In this document: piece by piece, positions 1 through 5,967 of the stretch
How positions within the stretch are numbered: the first letter of the stretch is position 1
Layout of the letters: each line of letters starts with the position of its first letter
Origin: Fidelibacterota bacterium
Lineage (GTDB): Bacteria > Fidelibacterota > Marinisomatia > Marinisomatales > TCS55
Length of the DNA: 6,842 nt
Assembly (NCBI GenBank): GCA_002716525.1
Contig: PBBH01000014.1
Coordinates: 12,681-19,522, forward strand
Direction: 5' to 3'
Notes under the pieces: model-generated
Databases searched by the model: none
What the model saw: only the letters and a program-made list of their open reading frames with translations
Told to the model about the DNA's origin: nothing
Made by a program: the position numbers and the translations under genes

Positions 1-558
1 GGCCATGAACAGACCTCCAAGTTTGCTCAAAAAGCGAATGCAGCAGGCCAGGAGGTCATCATTCATATGCCCATGGAATCAAGTATTCCTACATCTGGAA
101 AGGAAGATTATAGTATCAAAGCCGGCATGACCAGCGAAGAAATTGAATGGCGTATGCGTGAAGTGTTGAAGGAAATTCCCGAAGCGGTGGGTATGAATAA
201 CCACCAGGGATCAAAGGTAACTACCAATGGCAAAGTAATGAGTGTGATTGGGTCTGTACTAAAAAAGAATAAGAAATATTTTATCGATAGCCGCACAACC
301 CCTGAAACGGTTGGTGAACAAACCATGCGTTCTTTAGGTGTCCCTACCGCACGTCGCCATGTATTTTTGGATAATGATTCTGATGTGGAAAAGATTTCTG
401 CTCAGTTGGATAAATTGGTCAAGGTGGCCCGCAAACAAGGGTCGGCTTTGGGTATTGGTCATGCGAGGCCCAATACATTAGAAGTATTAAAAAATGAAAT
501 CCCCAAATTGCTTGTAGAAGGATTTCAATTTGAGTTTGCATCAAACATTGTGAATTAA
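1..558 (+). CDS. Divergent polysaccharide deacetylase family protein (YibQ/DUF610-like), 5'-truncated
   Basis: The reading frame is open from base 1, so the N-terminal part lies outside the window; 185 residues to the TAA are visible. The visible part matches the divergent polysaccharide deacetylase family (Polysacc_deac_2, YibQ-like), a NodB-related fold usually exported to the periplasm. Numbering from base 1, the recognisable blocks are IIHMPME (21-26), GMNNHQGS (64-71), FIDSRTT (94-100), GVP followed by HVFLDN (113-125) and ALGIGHARP (149-157). The conserved His and Asp residues of these blocks are all present, so the visible part looks functional. The first internal Met (base 67) lies inside the conserved HMPME block and cannot be the true start. 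The missing part should hold the signal peptide and the first metal-binding DD motif. Its substrate is not established for the family; a role in envelope polysaccharide is the usual inference. It is followed after 9 nt by the asparaginase gene, suggesting one transcript. Confidence 0.9.
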   Translation, partial: GHEQTSKFAQKANAAGQEVIIHMPMESSIPTSGKEDYSIKAGMTSEEIEWRMREVLKEIPEAVGMNNHQGSKVTTNGKVMSVIGSVLKKNKKYFIDSRTTPETVGEQTMRSLGVPTARRHVFLDNDSDVEKISAQLDKLVKVARKQGSALGIGHARPNTLEVLKNEIPKLLVEGFQFEFASNIVN

Positions 559-567
559 AGATTATCA

Positions 568-1548
568 ATGCCAATATTATCAAAAGTATTGCGGGGGGAT
601 TTTATTGAAAGTGTCCATGTCGCCTACGGTGTGGCGGTAGATCAAGAAGGAAATGTAGTTTACAGTACGGGTGATCCTGATTATTTGACATGTATTCGTT
701 CATCCCTTAAACCTTTTCAGGCTTCTGCCGCTGTAGATTCTGGCGCTGTGGATGATGCCGGTTTTTCCGAAGACGAGATTGCACTTATGTGTGCTTCTCA
801 CAATGGTGAAGATATTCATGTGGAAACAGCCCAATCTATGCTGAATAAACTTGGTTTTACAACGGACCATTACTGTTGCGGTAACCATTTACCATATGAT
901 AAGCCAGCCAGCCAGACCTTAATAAAAAATAGTACTGAACCGAGCCCATTGCATAACAATTGCAGTGGCAAACATGCTGGTATGTTGGCCTTAAGCAAAT
1001 ATTTAGGTGCTGATCCTGACGATTATGTCCATACGGATCACCCGGTTCAAAAAGCGATTTTAGAAAAAGTAAAAAGCTATACCGGCTTGGAGAAAATATC
1101 CACCGCTATTGATGGGTGCAGTGCACCAACTCCTTTTCTTACCTTATCTAATATAGCCGCTTTATTTCAAAAATTAACTTCTGGAAACTATCCTGAACTA
1201 GAGCGACTTTATTTAGCAATGAATCAATTTCCCTATTTGATTGCGGGTCGAAAGCGGTTTGACACGGACTTCATCACAGCAATGAAAGGTAGGGCCGTAT
1301 GCAAAGTCGGTGGTGAAGCACTTCGTGGGTTTGGAATTCGCCAAAGTGATGGTTCTGTGCTAGGTTGTGCTGTGAAAGTACTGGATGGAAATATGCGTGC
1401 ACTGGGATCTTCATCCTTGTCATTTCTAGATAAATTGGAGCTACTAACAGATCTGGAGCTTAATGAATTAAAGCAATATCAGGAGCCTATTTTAAAAAAT
1501 CATCGTGGAATCCCAGTTGGAAAAATTTCCACTGATATTGATTTTTGA
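568..1548 (+). CDS. L-asparaginase II family protein (Rhizobium etli ReAV-like)
   Basis: This 326-residue protein belongs to the Asparaginase_II family (the thermolabile or inducible R. etli type), which hydrolyses L-asparagine to aspartate and ammonia and is unrelated to the E. coli AnsA/AnsB fold. It has the serine-lysine active-site pattern of a beta-lactamase-like fold: Ser45-x-x-Lys48 in RSSLKPFQ, Ser77 in CASHNGE, and a zinc-site group made of Cys132 and Lys135 (NCSGKHAGML) and Cys184 (DGCSAPTP). Lys270 in GCAVKVLDG matches the second active-site lysine. These assignments come from remembered ReAV structures, aligned by motif. The length is normal and no key residue is missing. The start is supported by the typical N-terminus (RGDFIESVHVA); there is no clear Shine-Dalgarno, so translation may be coupled to the deacetylase 9 nt upstream. 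The stop is TGA, used here as a true stop: the nuclease ATG follows after a single base. No signal peptide is seen, so it is probably cytoplasmic. Confidence 0.93.
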   Translation: MPILSKVLRGDFIESVHVAYGVAVDQEGNVVYSTGDPDYLTCIRSSLKPFQASAAVDSGAVDDAGFSEDEIALMCASHNGEDIHVETAQSMLNKLGFTTDHYCCGNHLPYDKPASQTLIKNSTEPSPLHNNCSGKHAGMLALSKYLGADPDDYVHTDHPVQKAILEKVKSYTGLEKISTAIDGCSAPTPFLTLSNIAALFQKLTSGNYPELERLYLAMNQFPYLIAGRKRFDTDFITAMKGRAVCKVGGEALRGFGIRQSDGSVLGCAVKVLDGNMRALGSSSLSFLDKLELLTDLELNELKQYQEPILKNHRGIPVGKISTDIDF

Positions 1549-1549
1549 T

Positions 1550-3694
1550 ATGAGTCGCTTCATAGTTTTATTTTTCCTTTCCAACGCTATTTACACCCAG
1601 GATTCGTTAATTGTCATGAGCTATAATGTCTTACGGTTTAATCGTAATTCAACAAATCGTGCCCAATATATCAAAAAGGTGGTGGATTATATTCAGCCTG
1701 ACATTGTTGTATTACAAGAAATTGAAGATGGTGCAGGGTTGGACAACATTCTCGAAAAAGCCTTTAATAGCGACAGCTCGGTGTATGCCGCTGGCAGCTT
1801 GGTGAGTTCGACCTGGATGAAAAGTGTCGTCGTTTATCGAAAATCAAAAGTGGATATTTCCAGCCACATTTTTATCTCAACTGTCCTTAGAGATATTACA
1901 GGATATACGCTGTCTATAAAAAATGCACACTCAAATGTATCGCCCTTCACTGTATTCGGTGCACACCTCAAGGCCAGCGATGGATCCAGCGAAGAGTATC
2001 AGCGCTGGGAAGAAGCAAAAGAATTATATAAATATGTTGCCCAAAAGGATAGTGATTACCATTATATCTTTGCTGGGGACTTTAATTTATATGGCACAGA
2101 TGAAAAGACTTATAAATTGCTAACGGACAGCATGACCGTGGATTTGGAAGATGTGGTAGGTCCGTGGGTGCGTAATGAGAGTGCACATATTTCCAAATTC
2201 ACCCAATCCACACGAACAGATAATTTAGGAGATGGAGGTGCTACCGGTGGTTTGGATGACCGTTTTGATTTCATCCTTTTTTCCGATCATTTTACCGCCA
2301 AAGACCCAGATCTGAAATATATGGAGGAATCCTATAAAGTGATTGGCAATGACGGTGCGCATTTTAATACATCTATCATTGATGGTAGCAATGGATCGGT
2401 ACCCGACAGTATCGCGGAAGCTATCCATATCGCTTCAGATCATTACCCTGTAATTGCTAAAATTATCTATACATCCAAGACATCTACCAGTCCAGTGGCA
2501 CATGCTGGCGGCGATGTAGTAGCAGCGATAGGTGAAAAGGTATTTTTGGATGGGACTCAGAGTTACGATCCAAATGGATCCGTCGTAAGTTATGCCTGGA
2601 GACAAACTTCCGGCCCAACCGTTACCATCAATAATATCGCAGCCACTACAGCAGATTTTGTTGTTCCGGAAGTAAGGCGTACTAGGGTATTTAAATTTGA
2701 ATTAACGGTAACTGATAATGATGGTGAACAGGCCAATGATTTTGTGAATATCACTGTACCAGTTACCAGTGGATATACTCCTTATGATATCCAGTTAACA
2801 ACTGATAAAGGTGTTGGTGAAGATTGTTATCCATCTGATTTCGAAGGTCAAAATTTAGAAGTCACCGGAGTGGTAACAGCCGTTCGTCCAGATTCGGATT
2901 ATCCCAACTTCTTTATTCAAGATCCATTCAAGGATGAATGGGGCGGCATGTTTATCTATATCAATAAAGGTTATCAACCACCATCGGTTGGTGACCAGGT
3001 AAAATTAAAAGGTGATATATCTGAATATTACGGTTTGACGGAAATGAAGAATATTTCATCTACAGAAGTGCTGTCAAGTGGGATTTCAATTGAGCCTATA
3101 ACAATAACAGCCAGTTCGCTATCTGGCGGTTGCCAGATCTGGGCAGAAAAATATGAAGGAATGCTGGTACGTTTGGTAAATATAACTGTAGGGTGGAAGT
3201 CCAGCGCAAATAACCAGTGGGGAGTATCGGATTGGACTGGGACTGCAATCATTGATGATTATATGTTTGATGGTGATTGGCCCAATCCGGAAAAAGGCAT
3301 CCATTTTATCAGTATCACCGGTGTGGTTCATTATTCTTATGGTGAATACAAATTAATGCCGCGTAACAATGCTGATTTTAATGATCCAGTAAACGCCGCT
3401 GGCACCGAAAGCCCCGAGCGTTTCAATCTGCTCACTAATTACCCAAACCCTTTTAATCCAACTACGACCATAGAATTTGATTTAGTGGACAAAGAGTCGA
3501 ATCCCATACAATTAAATATATTGGATATCAATGGTCACCTGGTTGTGTCGCTGGTGGATGGGTTCCCAAGTAATAATAAAGTGATATGGAATGGAAAGAA
3601 CCATTTGGGAGAAAATGTTCCTGCAGGCATTTATTTTGTCTGCCTGAAATCAAAATCAACCATACTCACTAATAAAATGATTTTACTGAAATAA
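1550..3694 (+). CDS. Secreted endonuclease/exonuclease/phosphatase (DNase I-like) with PKD, OB-fold-like and C-terminal sorting domains
   Basis: This 714-residue exported protein begins with a short hydrophobic signal peptide (about residues 3-17). The catalytic domain (about 18-308) carries the full endonuclease/exonuclease/phosphatase motif set: YNVLRF (25-30), metal ligand Glu57 in LQEIED, GAHLKAS with His139, GDFN (176-179), DDRFDF (236-241) and SDHYPV (296-301). It is followed by a PKD-type Ig-like domain (about 315-404, with PVAHAGGD, SYDPNGSVVSYAW and LTVTDNDGE). Next comes a region resembling the OB-fold/DUF5689-type modules of extracellular nucleases (about 411-612). Last is a C-terminal sorting domain (about 618-714) with NYPNPFNPTTTIEF, AGIYF and a terminal KMILLK, as in type IX secretion substrates and FlgD-like Ig tails of FCB bacteria. 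Likely role: extracellular or surface nuclease, perhaps scavenging DNA phosphate; a phosphodiesterase on another substrate is possible. The ATG at 1550 was chosen because it starts exactly at the signal peptide and lies 1 nt after the asparaginase stop; an upstream ATG at 1505 would bury the signal. Confidence 0.92.
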   Translation: MSRFIVLFFLSNAIYTQDSLIVMSYNVLRFNRNSTNRAQYIKKVVDYIQPDIVVLQEIEDGAGLDNILEKAFNSDSSVYAAGSLVSSTWMKSVVVYRKSKVDISSHIFISTVLRDITGYTLSIKNAHSNVSPFTVFGAHLKASDGSSEEYQRWEEAKELYKYVAQKDSDYHYIFAGDFNLYGTDEKTYKLLTDSMTVDLEDVVGPWVRNESAHISKFTQSTRTDNLGDGGATGGLDDRFDFILFSDHFTAKDPDLKYMEESYKVIGNDGAHFNTSIIDGSNGSVPDSIAEAIHIASDHYPVIAKIIYTSKTSTSPVAHAGGDVVAAIGEKVFLDGTQSYDPNGSVVSYAWRQTSGPTVTINNIAATTADFVVPEVRRTRVFKFELTVTDNDGEQANDFVNITVPVTSGYTPYDIQLTTDKGVGEDCYPSDFEGQNLEVTGVVTAVRPDSDYPNFFIQDPFKDEWGGMFIYINKGYQPPSVGDQVKLKGDISEYYGLTEMKNISSTEVLSSGISIEPITITASSLSGGCQIWAEKYEGMLVRLVNITVGWKSSANNQWGVSDWTGTAIIDDYMFDGDWPNPEKGIHFISITGVVHYSYGEYKLMPRNNADFNDPVNAAGTESPERFNLLTNYPNPFNPTTTIEFDLVDKESNPIQLNILDINGHLVVSLVDGFPSNNKVIWNGKNHLGENVPAGIYFVCLKSKSTILTNKMILLK

Positions 3695-3696
3695 TA

Positions 3697-4158
3697 ATGG
3701 CAGATATAACTATACGCGTAGTGGATTGTTACGTATTTCGCCAGACAGATGGCGGCCTAAGATTTCTGCTGTTGAAACGTAATAAGGATAAGCTATATGA
3801 ACACCTTTGGCAGGGGGTGGCCGGAAAGATTGAAGGGAATGAAACTGCATCCGAAGCAGCCATCCGTGAATTGAAGGAGGAAACTGGACTGGAACCGATC
3901 CGTATGTTTGTGGCAGATCATGTTAGTCGTTTTTATGAGTCGCACCAAGACTGGATCAATCTTGTACCCGTTTTTGGAATTGAAGTAGATTCAGCCGAAA
4001 TTAAACTATCCGAAGAACATGTTGATTACAAGTGGGTGGATATCTACAAAGCGCTAGATACATTGGTCTGGCGAGGGCAGAAGGAAGGCATCCAGACCGT
4101 ATATGATATGGTAGTGAATAATGATGACCGTATGCAATGGTCAAAAGTCGAATTTTAG
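3697..4158 (+). CDS. Nudix hydrolase (NudB-like nucleoside/pterin triphosphate pyrophosphohydrolase)
   Basis: This 153-residue cytoplasmic protein is a single Nudix domain. The 23-residue Nudix box, G-x5-E-x7-R-E-U-x-E-E-x-G-U, is perfect at residues 43-65, starting with Gly43 and Glu49 and ending with the REL-EE-GL core (57-65) that binds Mg2+. The preceding LWQGVAGKIE (38-46) recalls the FWQSVTGSVE stretch of E. coli NudB, which acts on dihydroneopterin triphosphate and dATP. That substrate is only a suggestion here; many Nudix families share this look, and a generic nucleotide clean-up role is equally possible. The start lies 2 nt after the nuclease stop, so translational coupling is likely, and the selenoperoxiredoxin starts 13 nt after its stop. 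Pairing with a peroxiredoxin could reflect oxidised-nucleotide sanitation, but this is inference. Confidence 0.9.
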   Translation: MADITIRVVDCYVFRQTDGGLRFLLLKRNKDKLYEHLWQGVAGKIEGNETASEAAIRELKEETGLEPIRMFVADHVSRFYESHQDWINLVPVFGIEVDSAEIKLSEEHVDYKWVDIYKALDTLVWRGQKEGIQTVYDMVVNNDDRMQWSKVEF

Positions 4159-4160
4159 GT

Positions 4161-4166
4161 AAGGAG
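4161..4166 (+). promoter_or_regulatory. Shine-Dalgarno site of the selenoperoxiredoxin gene
   Basis: AAGGAG sits 5 nt before the ATG at 4172. It is the clearest ribosome binding site in the plus-strand cluster, where most other genes lack one. It fixes the start of the peroxiredoxin far upstream of the in-frame TGA and argues that the 5' part of the gene is translated. Confidence 0.8.
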
Positions 4167-4171
4167 CAATA

Positions 4172-4624
4172 ATGTTAGAAGTTGGCAGTAAAGCACCGGG
4201 TTTTACACTCCCTGATCAAGATGGGAATGAGGTATCGCTCAGCGATTTTTCAGGGAAGAAAGTGGTCCTTTGGTTTTTCCCCAAAGCCAGTACCCCTGGA
4301 TGAACGATTGAAGGACAGGGGTTCCGGGATGAACTCCATAATTTTGAAAAGAAAAATATAGTGGTGATTGGTATGAGCGCTGATTCATCGAAAAAACAGA
4401 AAAAATTCTGTGATAAACAAAAATTCCAATATCCCATGTTATCCGATGAGGGTAAAGATGTCTTAAAAGGCTATGGTGTATGGGGACAAAAAAAGTTCAT
4501 GGGGCGTGAATATGATGGCATTTTTCGAAATACATACGTGATTGACGAAAAGGGCTTGATTGAAAAAGCATACAAAAAAGTAAATGTCAAAACCCACGTC
4601 CAAGATATATTAGCAGAATTATAA
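4172..4624 (+). CDS. bcp: Selenocysteine-containing peroxiredoxin, Bcp/PrxQ type (TGA at 4301-4303 read as Sec44)
   Basis: Read through the in-frame TGA, this encodes 150 residues, close to the roughly 150-156 of the Bcp/PrxQ family. The family reduces H2O2 and organic hydroperoxides with electrons from thioredoxin in the cytoplasm. Homology runs continuously across the [17 protein letters not shown] (5-18), [10 protein letters not shown] (34-43), Sec44-Thr45, GFRDEL (50-55), PMLSDE (88-93), [11 protein letters not shown] (101-111) and a conserved late segment with R119 and YVIDEKG. Sec44 falls exactly on the peroxidatic Cys (Cys45 in the TPGCT motif of E. coli Bcp), and Thr41/Pro42 plus Arg119 complete the active site. 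The resolving Cys five residues later in E. coli is Gln49 here; Cys80 in KKFC is at the alternative helix-alpha3 resolving position of PrxQ-type enzymes and is the only Cys in the protein. A SECIS-like hairpin follows the TGA at once. A nonsense mutation or sequencing error is the alternative, but it would have to hit the one codon expected for Sec and coincide with a correctly spaced hairpin. A GTG at 4361 would give an 87-residue fragment without the active site and is not a credible start. Confidence 0.93.
4301..4303 (+). other. Recoded TGA codon (selenocysteine, residue 44)
   Basis: The TGA is the 44th codon counted from the ATG at 4172 and lies between TPG and T of the family's TPGCT active-site motif. 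Elsewhere in the window TGA acts as an ordinary stop (asparaginase, 1546-1548) and Trp is encoded by TGG, so a genome-wide reassignment of TGA is unlikely and local recoding to selenocysteine is the best explanation. Confidence 0.92.
4318..4337 (+). promoter_or_regulatory. Bacterial SECIS-like stem-loop
   Basis: GGGGTTC (4318-4324) pairs with GAACTCC (4331-4337) in seven consecutive base pairs, one of them G-U (4320/4335), closing a six-base loop CGGGAT (4325-4330). The second loop base, G4326, is preceded by 22 nt after the TGA. Bacterial SECIS elements recognised by SelB lie in the coding region just after UGA, with a G among the first two apical-loop bases at about 16-37 nt from the UGA; this hairpin fits each point. 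Pairing does not extend below 4318/4337 (A-A mismatch). It encodes residues around GQGFRDEL, and the loss of the usual resolving Cys here may partly reflect RNA-structure constraint. No folding program was run. Confidence 0.82.
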
Positions 4625-4664
4625 AATAGTAAATACGTGATCATAAGGTGTCTTTTTTAAACAC

Positions 4665-5276
4665 ATGAAATCACCGATTGACGTTTTTTCGGACTGGGCT
4701 CAGGATGGTCGGGATGAAGCTATGGCGGATGGTCATACCAGTTCTGTCAAAGCCATGCTAGATTTTTCCTTAAAGGATCAGACCAATCCATTCTCTTTTA
4801 TTGATGCGGGCTGCGGAAATGGTTGGGTTGTTCGGATGGTGGGGCAATATAGCTTATGCAAGAGTGCCACAGGTGTGGACGGTGCTCAAACCATGATCAA
4901 AAAAGCAGAATCTTTTGATTCAGATCATACGTATCACTGTTCAGATCTTTTGGATTGGGCACCGCATGAAAAGGTAGATCTGGTCCATTCAATGGAAGTT
5001 TTTTATTATTTTGCCAATCCAAACTTGTTAATACAACATATCATAGATAAATGGCTCAATCCTGAAGGCAGGTTAATCATGGGAATTGATTATTATACAG
5101 AAAATAAGCCCAGCGAGAATTGGAGTACTGAATGTGATATTTCTATAATGACAAGGCTATCAATTGCAGAATGGGTTGGCATGTTTATTCATGCCGGTTT
5201 AAATAATATTCAATCCTGGCAGGTGGGAGAAAAAGATGATTGGGCGGGTACACTGGTTGTAACCGGAATAAAATAA
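4665..5276 (+). CDS. Class I SAM-dependent methyltransferase
   Basis: This 203-residue protein has a Rossmann-fold methyltransferase core. Motif I is FIDAGCGNGW (45-54), which binds S-adenosylmethionine; the acidic end of beta2 is GVDGAQTMI (70-78), then CSDLLDW (92-98), and beta4 is VDLVHSMEVFYYF (104-116). The N-terminal block DWAQDGRDEAMADGH (10-24) resembles that of a widespread uncharacterised methyltransferase family with WA..GRDEGM..GH. The substrate cannot be deduced; there is no arsenite-type cysteine arrangement or nucleic-acid binding domain, so a small molecule or protein target is as likely as any. The start at 4665 has only a distant AAGGTG (4645-4650, 14 nt away). The gene is 40 nt after the peroxiredoxin and may share its transcript. 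Its stop lies 7 nt from the end of the converging lipoprotein gene. Confidence 0.88.
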   Translation: MKSPIDVFSDWAQDGRDEAMADGHTSSVKAMLDFSLKDQTNPFSFIDAGCGNGWVVRMVGQYSLCKSATGVDGAQTMIKKAESFDSDHTYHCSDLLDWAPHEKVDLVHSMEVFYYFANPNLLIQHIIDKWLNPEGRLIMGIDYYTENKPSENWSTECDISIMTRLSIAEWVGMFIHAGLNNIQSWQVGEKDDWAGTLVVTGIK

Positions 5277-5283
5277 AGAATCT

Positions 5284-5967
5284 TTAATTTTTCACTGGCA
5301 CATTTTGGTCAAGAAATAAACCCTGACTTATTCCCGCAAAGAATTTCTGAAAAAACTCTGGTTCATGAACGCCGCCGGTTGAGAGGATTTTCCCATCTTG
5401 TTCAACTTCACCACTGGCACTAACACGGACATTTGTTTCATCATTTTCCAAATTATTTAGGCTGATGGTCACCTTGTAGCGATAGATGCGAGGACCATCG
5501 GGTCCGTCATCGTTGTTATTTCCGAAAATGATTGGACGATTTGAATCCTTCTTTTTATCATCATCATTCCCACCAAAAATTGCGCTAGCAATGAGGGCAA
5601 TGAGTGCGATGACACCAATAGCAATACAGGCTTTTTGACCGGCAGACATGGTTTCTTCTGGTTTTTCATCTGCTAAAGCTGCTTTTCGATGTTCCGTGGT
5701 TCGGCTGGCGCTAATCAATCCAACATCCGAATTCAAGACATCGATAGTGTAGTCCATATCCTGCAGAGAATGAATAGAAGACTTTAGGACGGTTTTTAAA
5801 TCACCAGGGAAAGCTCGCGTTTGCATGGCCCTTGCCACAGATGTAGGTGGCTTTTCTACTCTGGGTGGATTGGTACATCCAGATACGCCAATGACCAGAT
5901 AACTGATTAAAGATATATAGAAAAAACGCCCCGCTTTGGTCTTAGGGCGAATAATGCTTCTTAGCAT
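5284..5967 (-). CDS. Putative lipoprotein with an internal hydrophobic segment, function unknown
   Basis: This 227-residue protein has a lipoprotein signal: basic n-region, hydrophobic core (15-28) and lipobox VSGC with Cys31. The mature N-terminus starts CTNPP, as in the adjacent lipoprotein. Residues about 47-90 (RAFPGDLKTVL...LQDMDYTIDVLNSDVGLISASR) look like a small alpha/beta domain found in other bacterial lipoproteins in which a predicted helix precedes an IDxxxxxxGLISA-type strand. Then comes a strongly hydrophobic stretch (113-132) long enough to span a membrane, an acidic and Asn-rich linker (134-159), and a beta-rich C-terminus (161-190) with YRYKVTISLNN. I do not recognise a named family. 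A lipid anchor plus a possible transmembrane helix is an unusual topology. The start codon abuts the stop of the upstream lipoprotein (TAAATG), so translation is probably coupled; a weak GAG lies 7 nt before it. Confidence 0.8.
   Translation of the reverse strand: MLRSIIRPKTKAGRFFYISLISYLVIGVSGCTNPPRVEKPPTSVARAMQTRAFPGDLKTVLKSSIHSLQDMDYTIDVLNSDVGLISASRTTEHRKAALADEKPEETMSAGQKACIAIGVIALIALIASAIFGGNDDDKKKDSNRPIIFGNNNDDGPDGPRIYRYKVTISLNNLENDETNVRVSASGEVEQDGKILSTGGVHEPEFFQKFFAGISQGLFLDQNVPVKN
5863..5880. repeat. 18-nt direct repeat copy 1 (encodes GCTNPP)
   Basis: GGGTGGATTGGTACATCC matches the copy at 6301-6318 at 17 of 18 positions. On the minus strand it encodes the lipobox glycine, the lipidated Cys and TNPP of the downstream lipoprotein. 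The similarity stops on both sides. Confidence 0.75.

Noticed and set aside
1505..1549. Earlier ATG for the nuclease, overlapping the asparaginase
   Set aside because: It adds 15 residues ahead of a clean signal peptide and overlaps the conserved upstream gene; 1550 gives a proper exported protein.
4301..4303. Genome-wide reassignment of TGA to Trp or Gly
   Set aside because: TGA is used as a true stop for the asparaginase (1546-1548), with the next gene starting one base later; the family residue at the peroxiredoxin site is Cys, not Trp or Gly.
4172..4624. Peroxiredoxin gene as a pseudogene broken by a nonsense mutation
   Set aside because: The only interruption is at the peroxidatic Cys codon, the remaining frame is well conserved to a normal end, and a correctly spaced SECIS-like hairpin follows.
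4361..4624. Independent 87-residue gene starting at GTG
   Set aside because: It begins inside a beta-strand of the peroxiredoxin fold, has no ribosome site, and is simply the C-terminal part of the selenoprotein.
4647..4667. GTGT...ACAC inverted repeat before the methyltransferase start
   Set aside because: Only four base pairs with a T-rich loop; too weak to claim as a terminator or regulatory hairpin.
5275..5290. AAAGAATCTTT palindrome between the converging genes as a terminator
   Set aside because: The arms are AT-rich and leave a loop of a single base, so a stable terminator hairpin is not formed.
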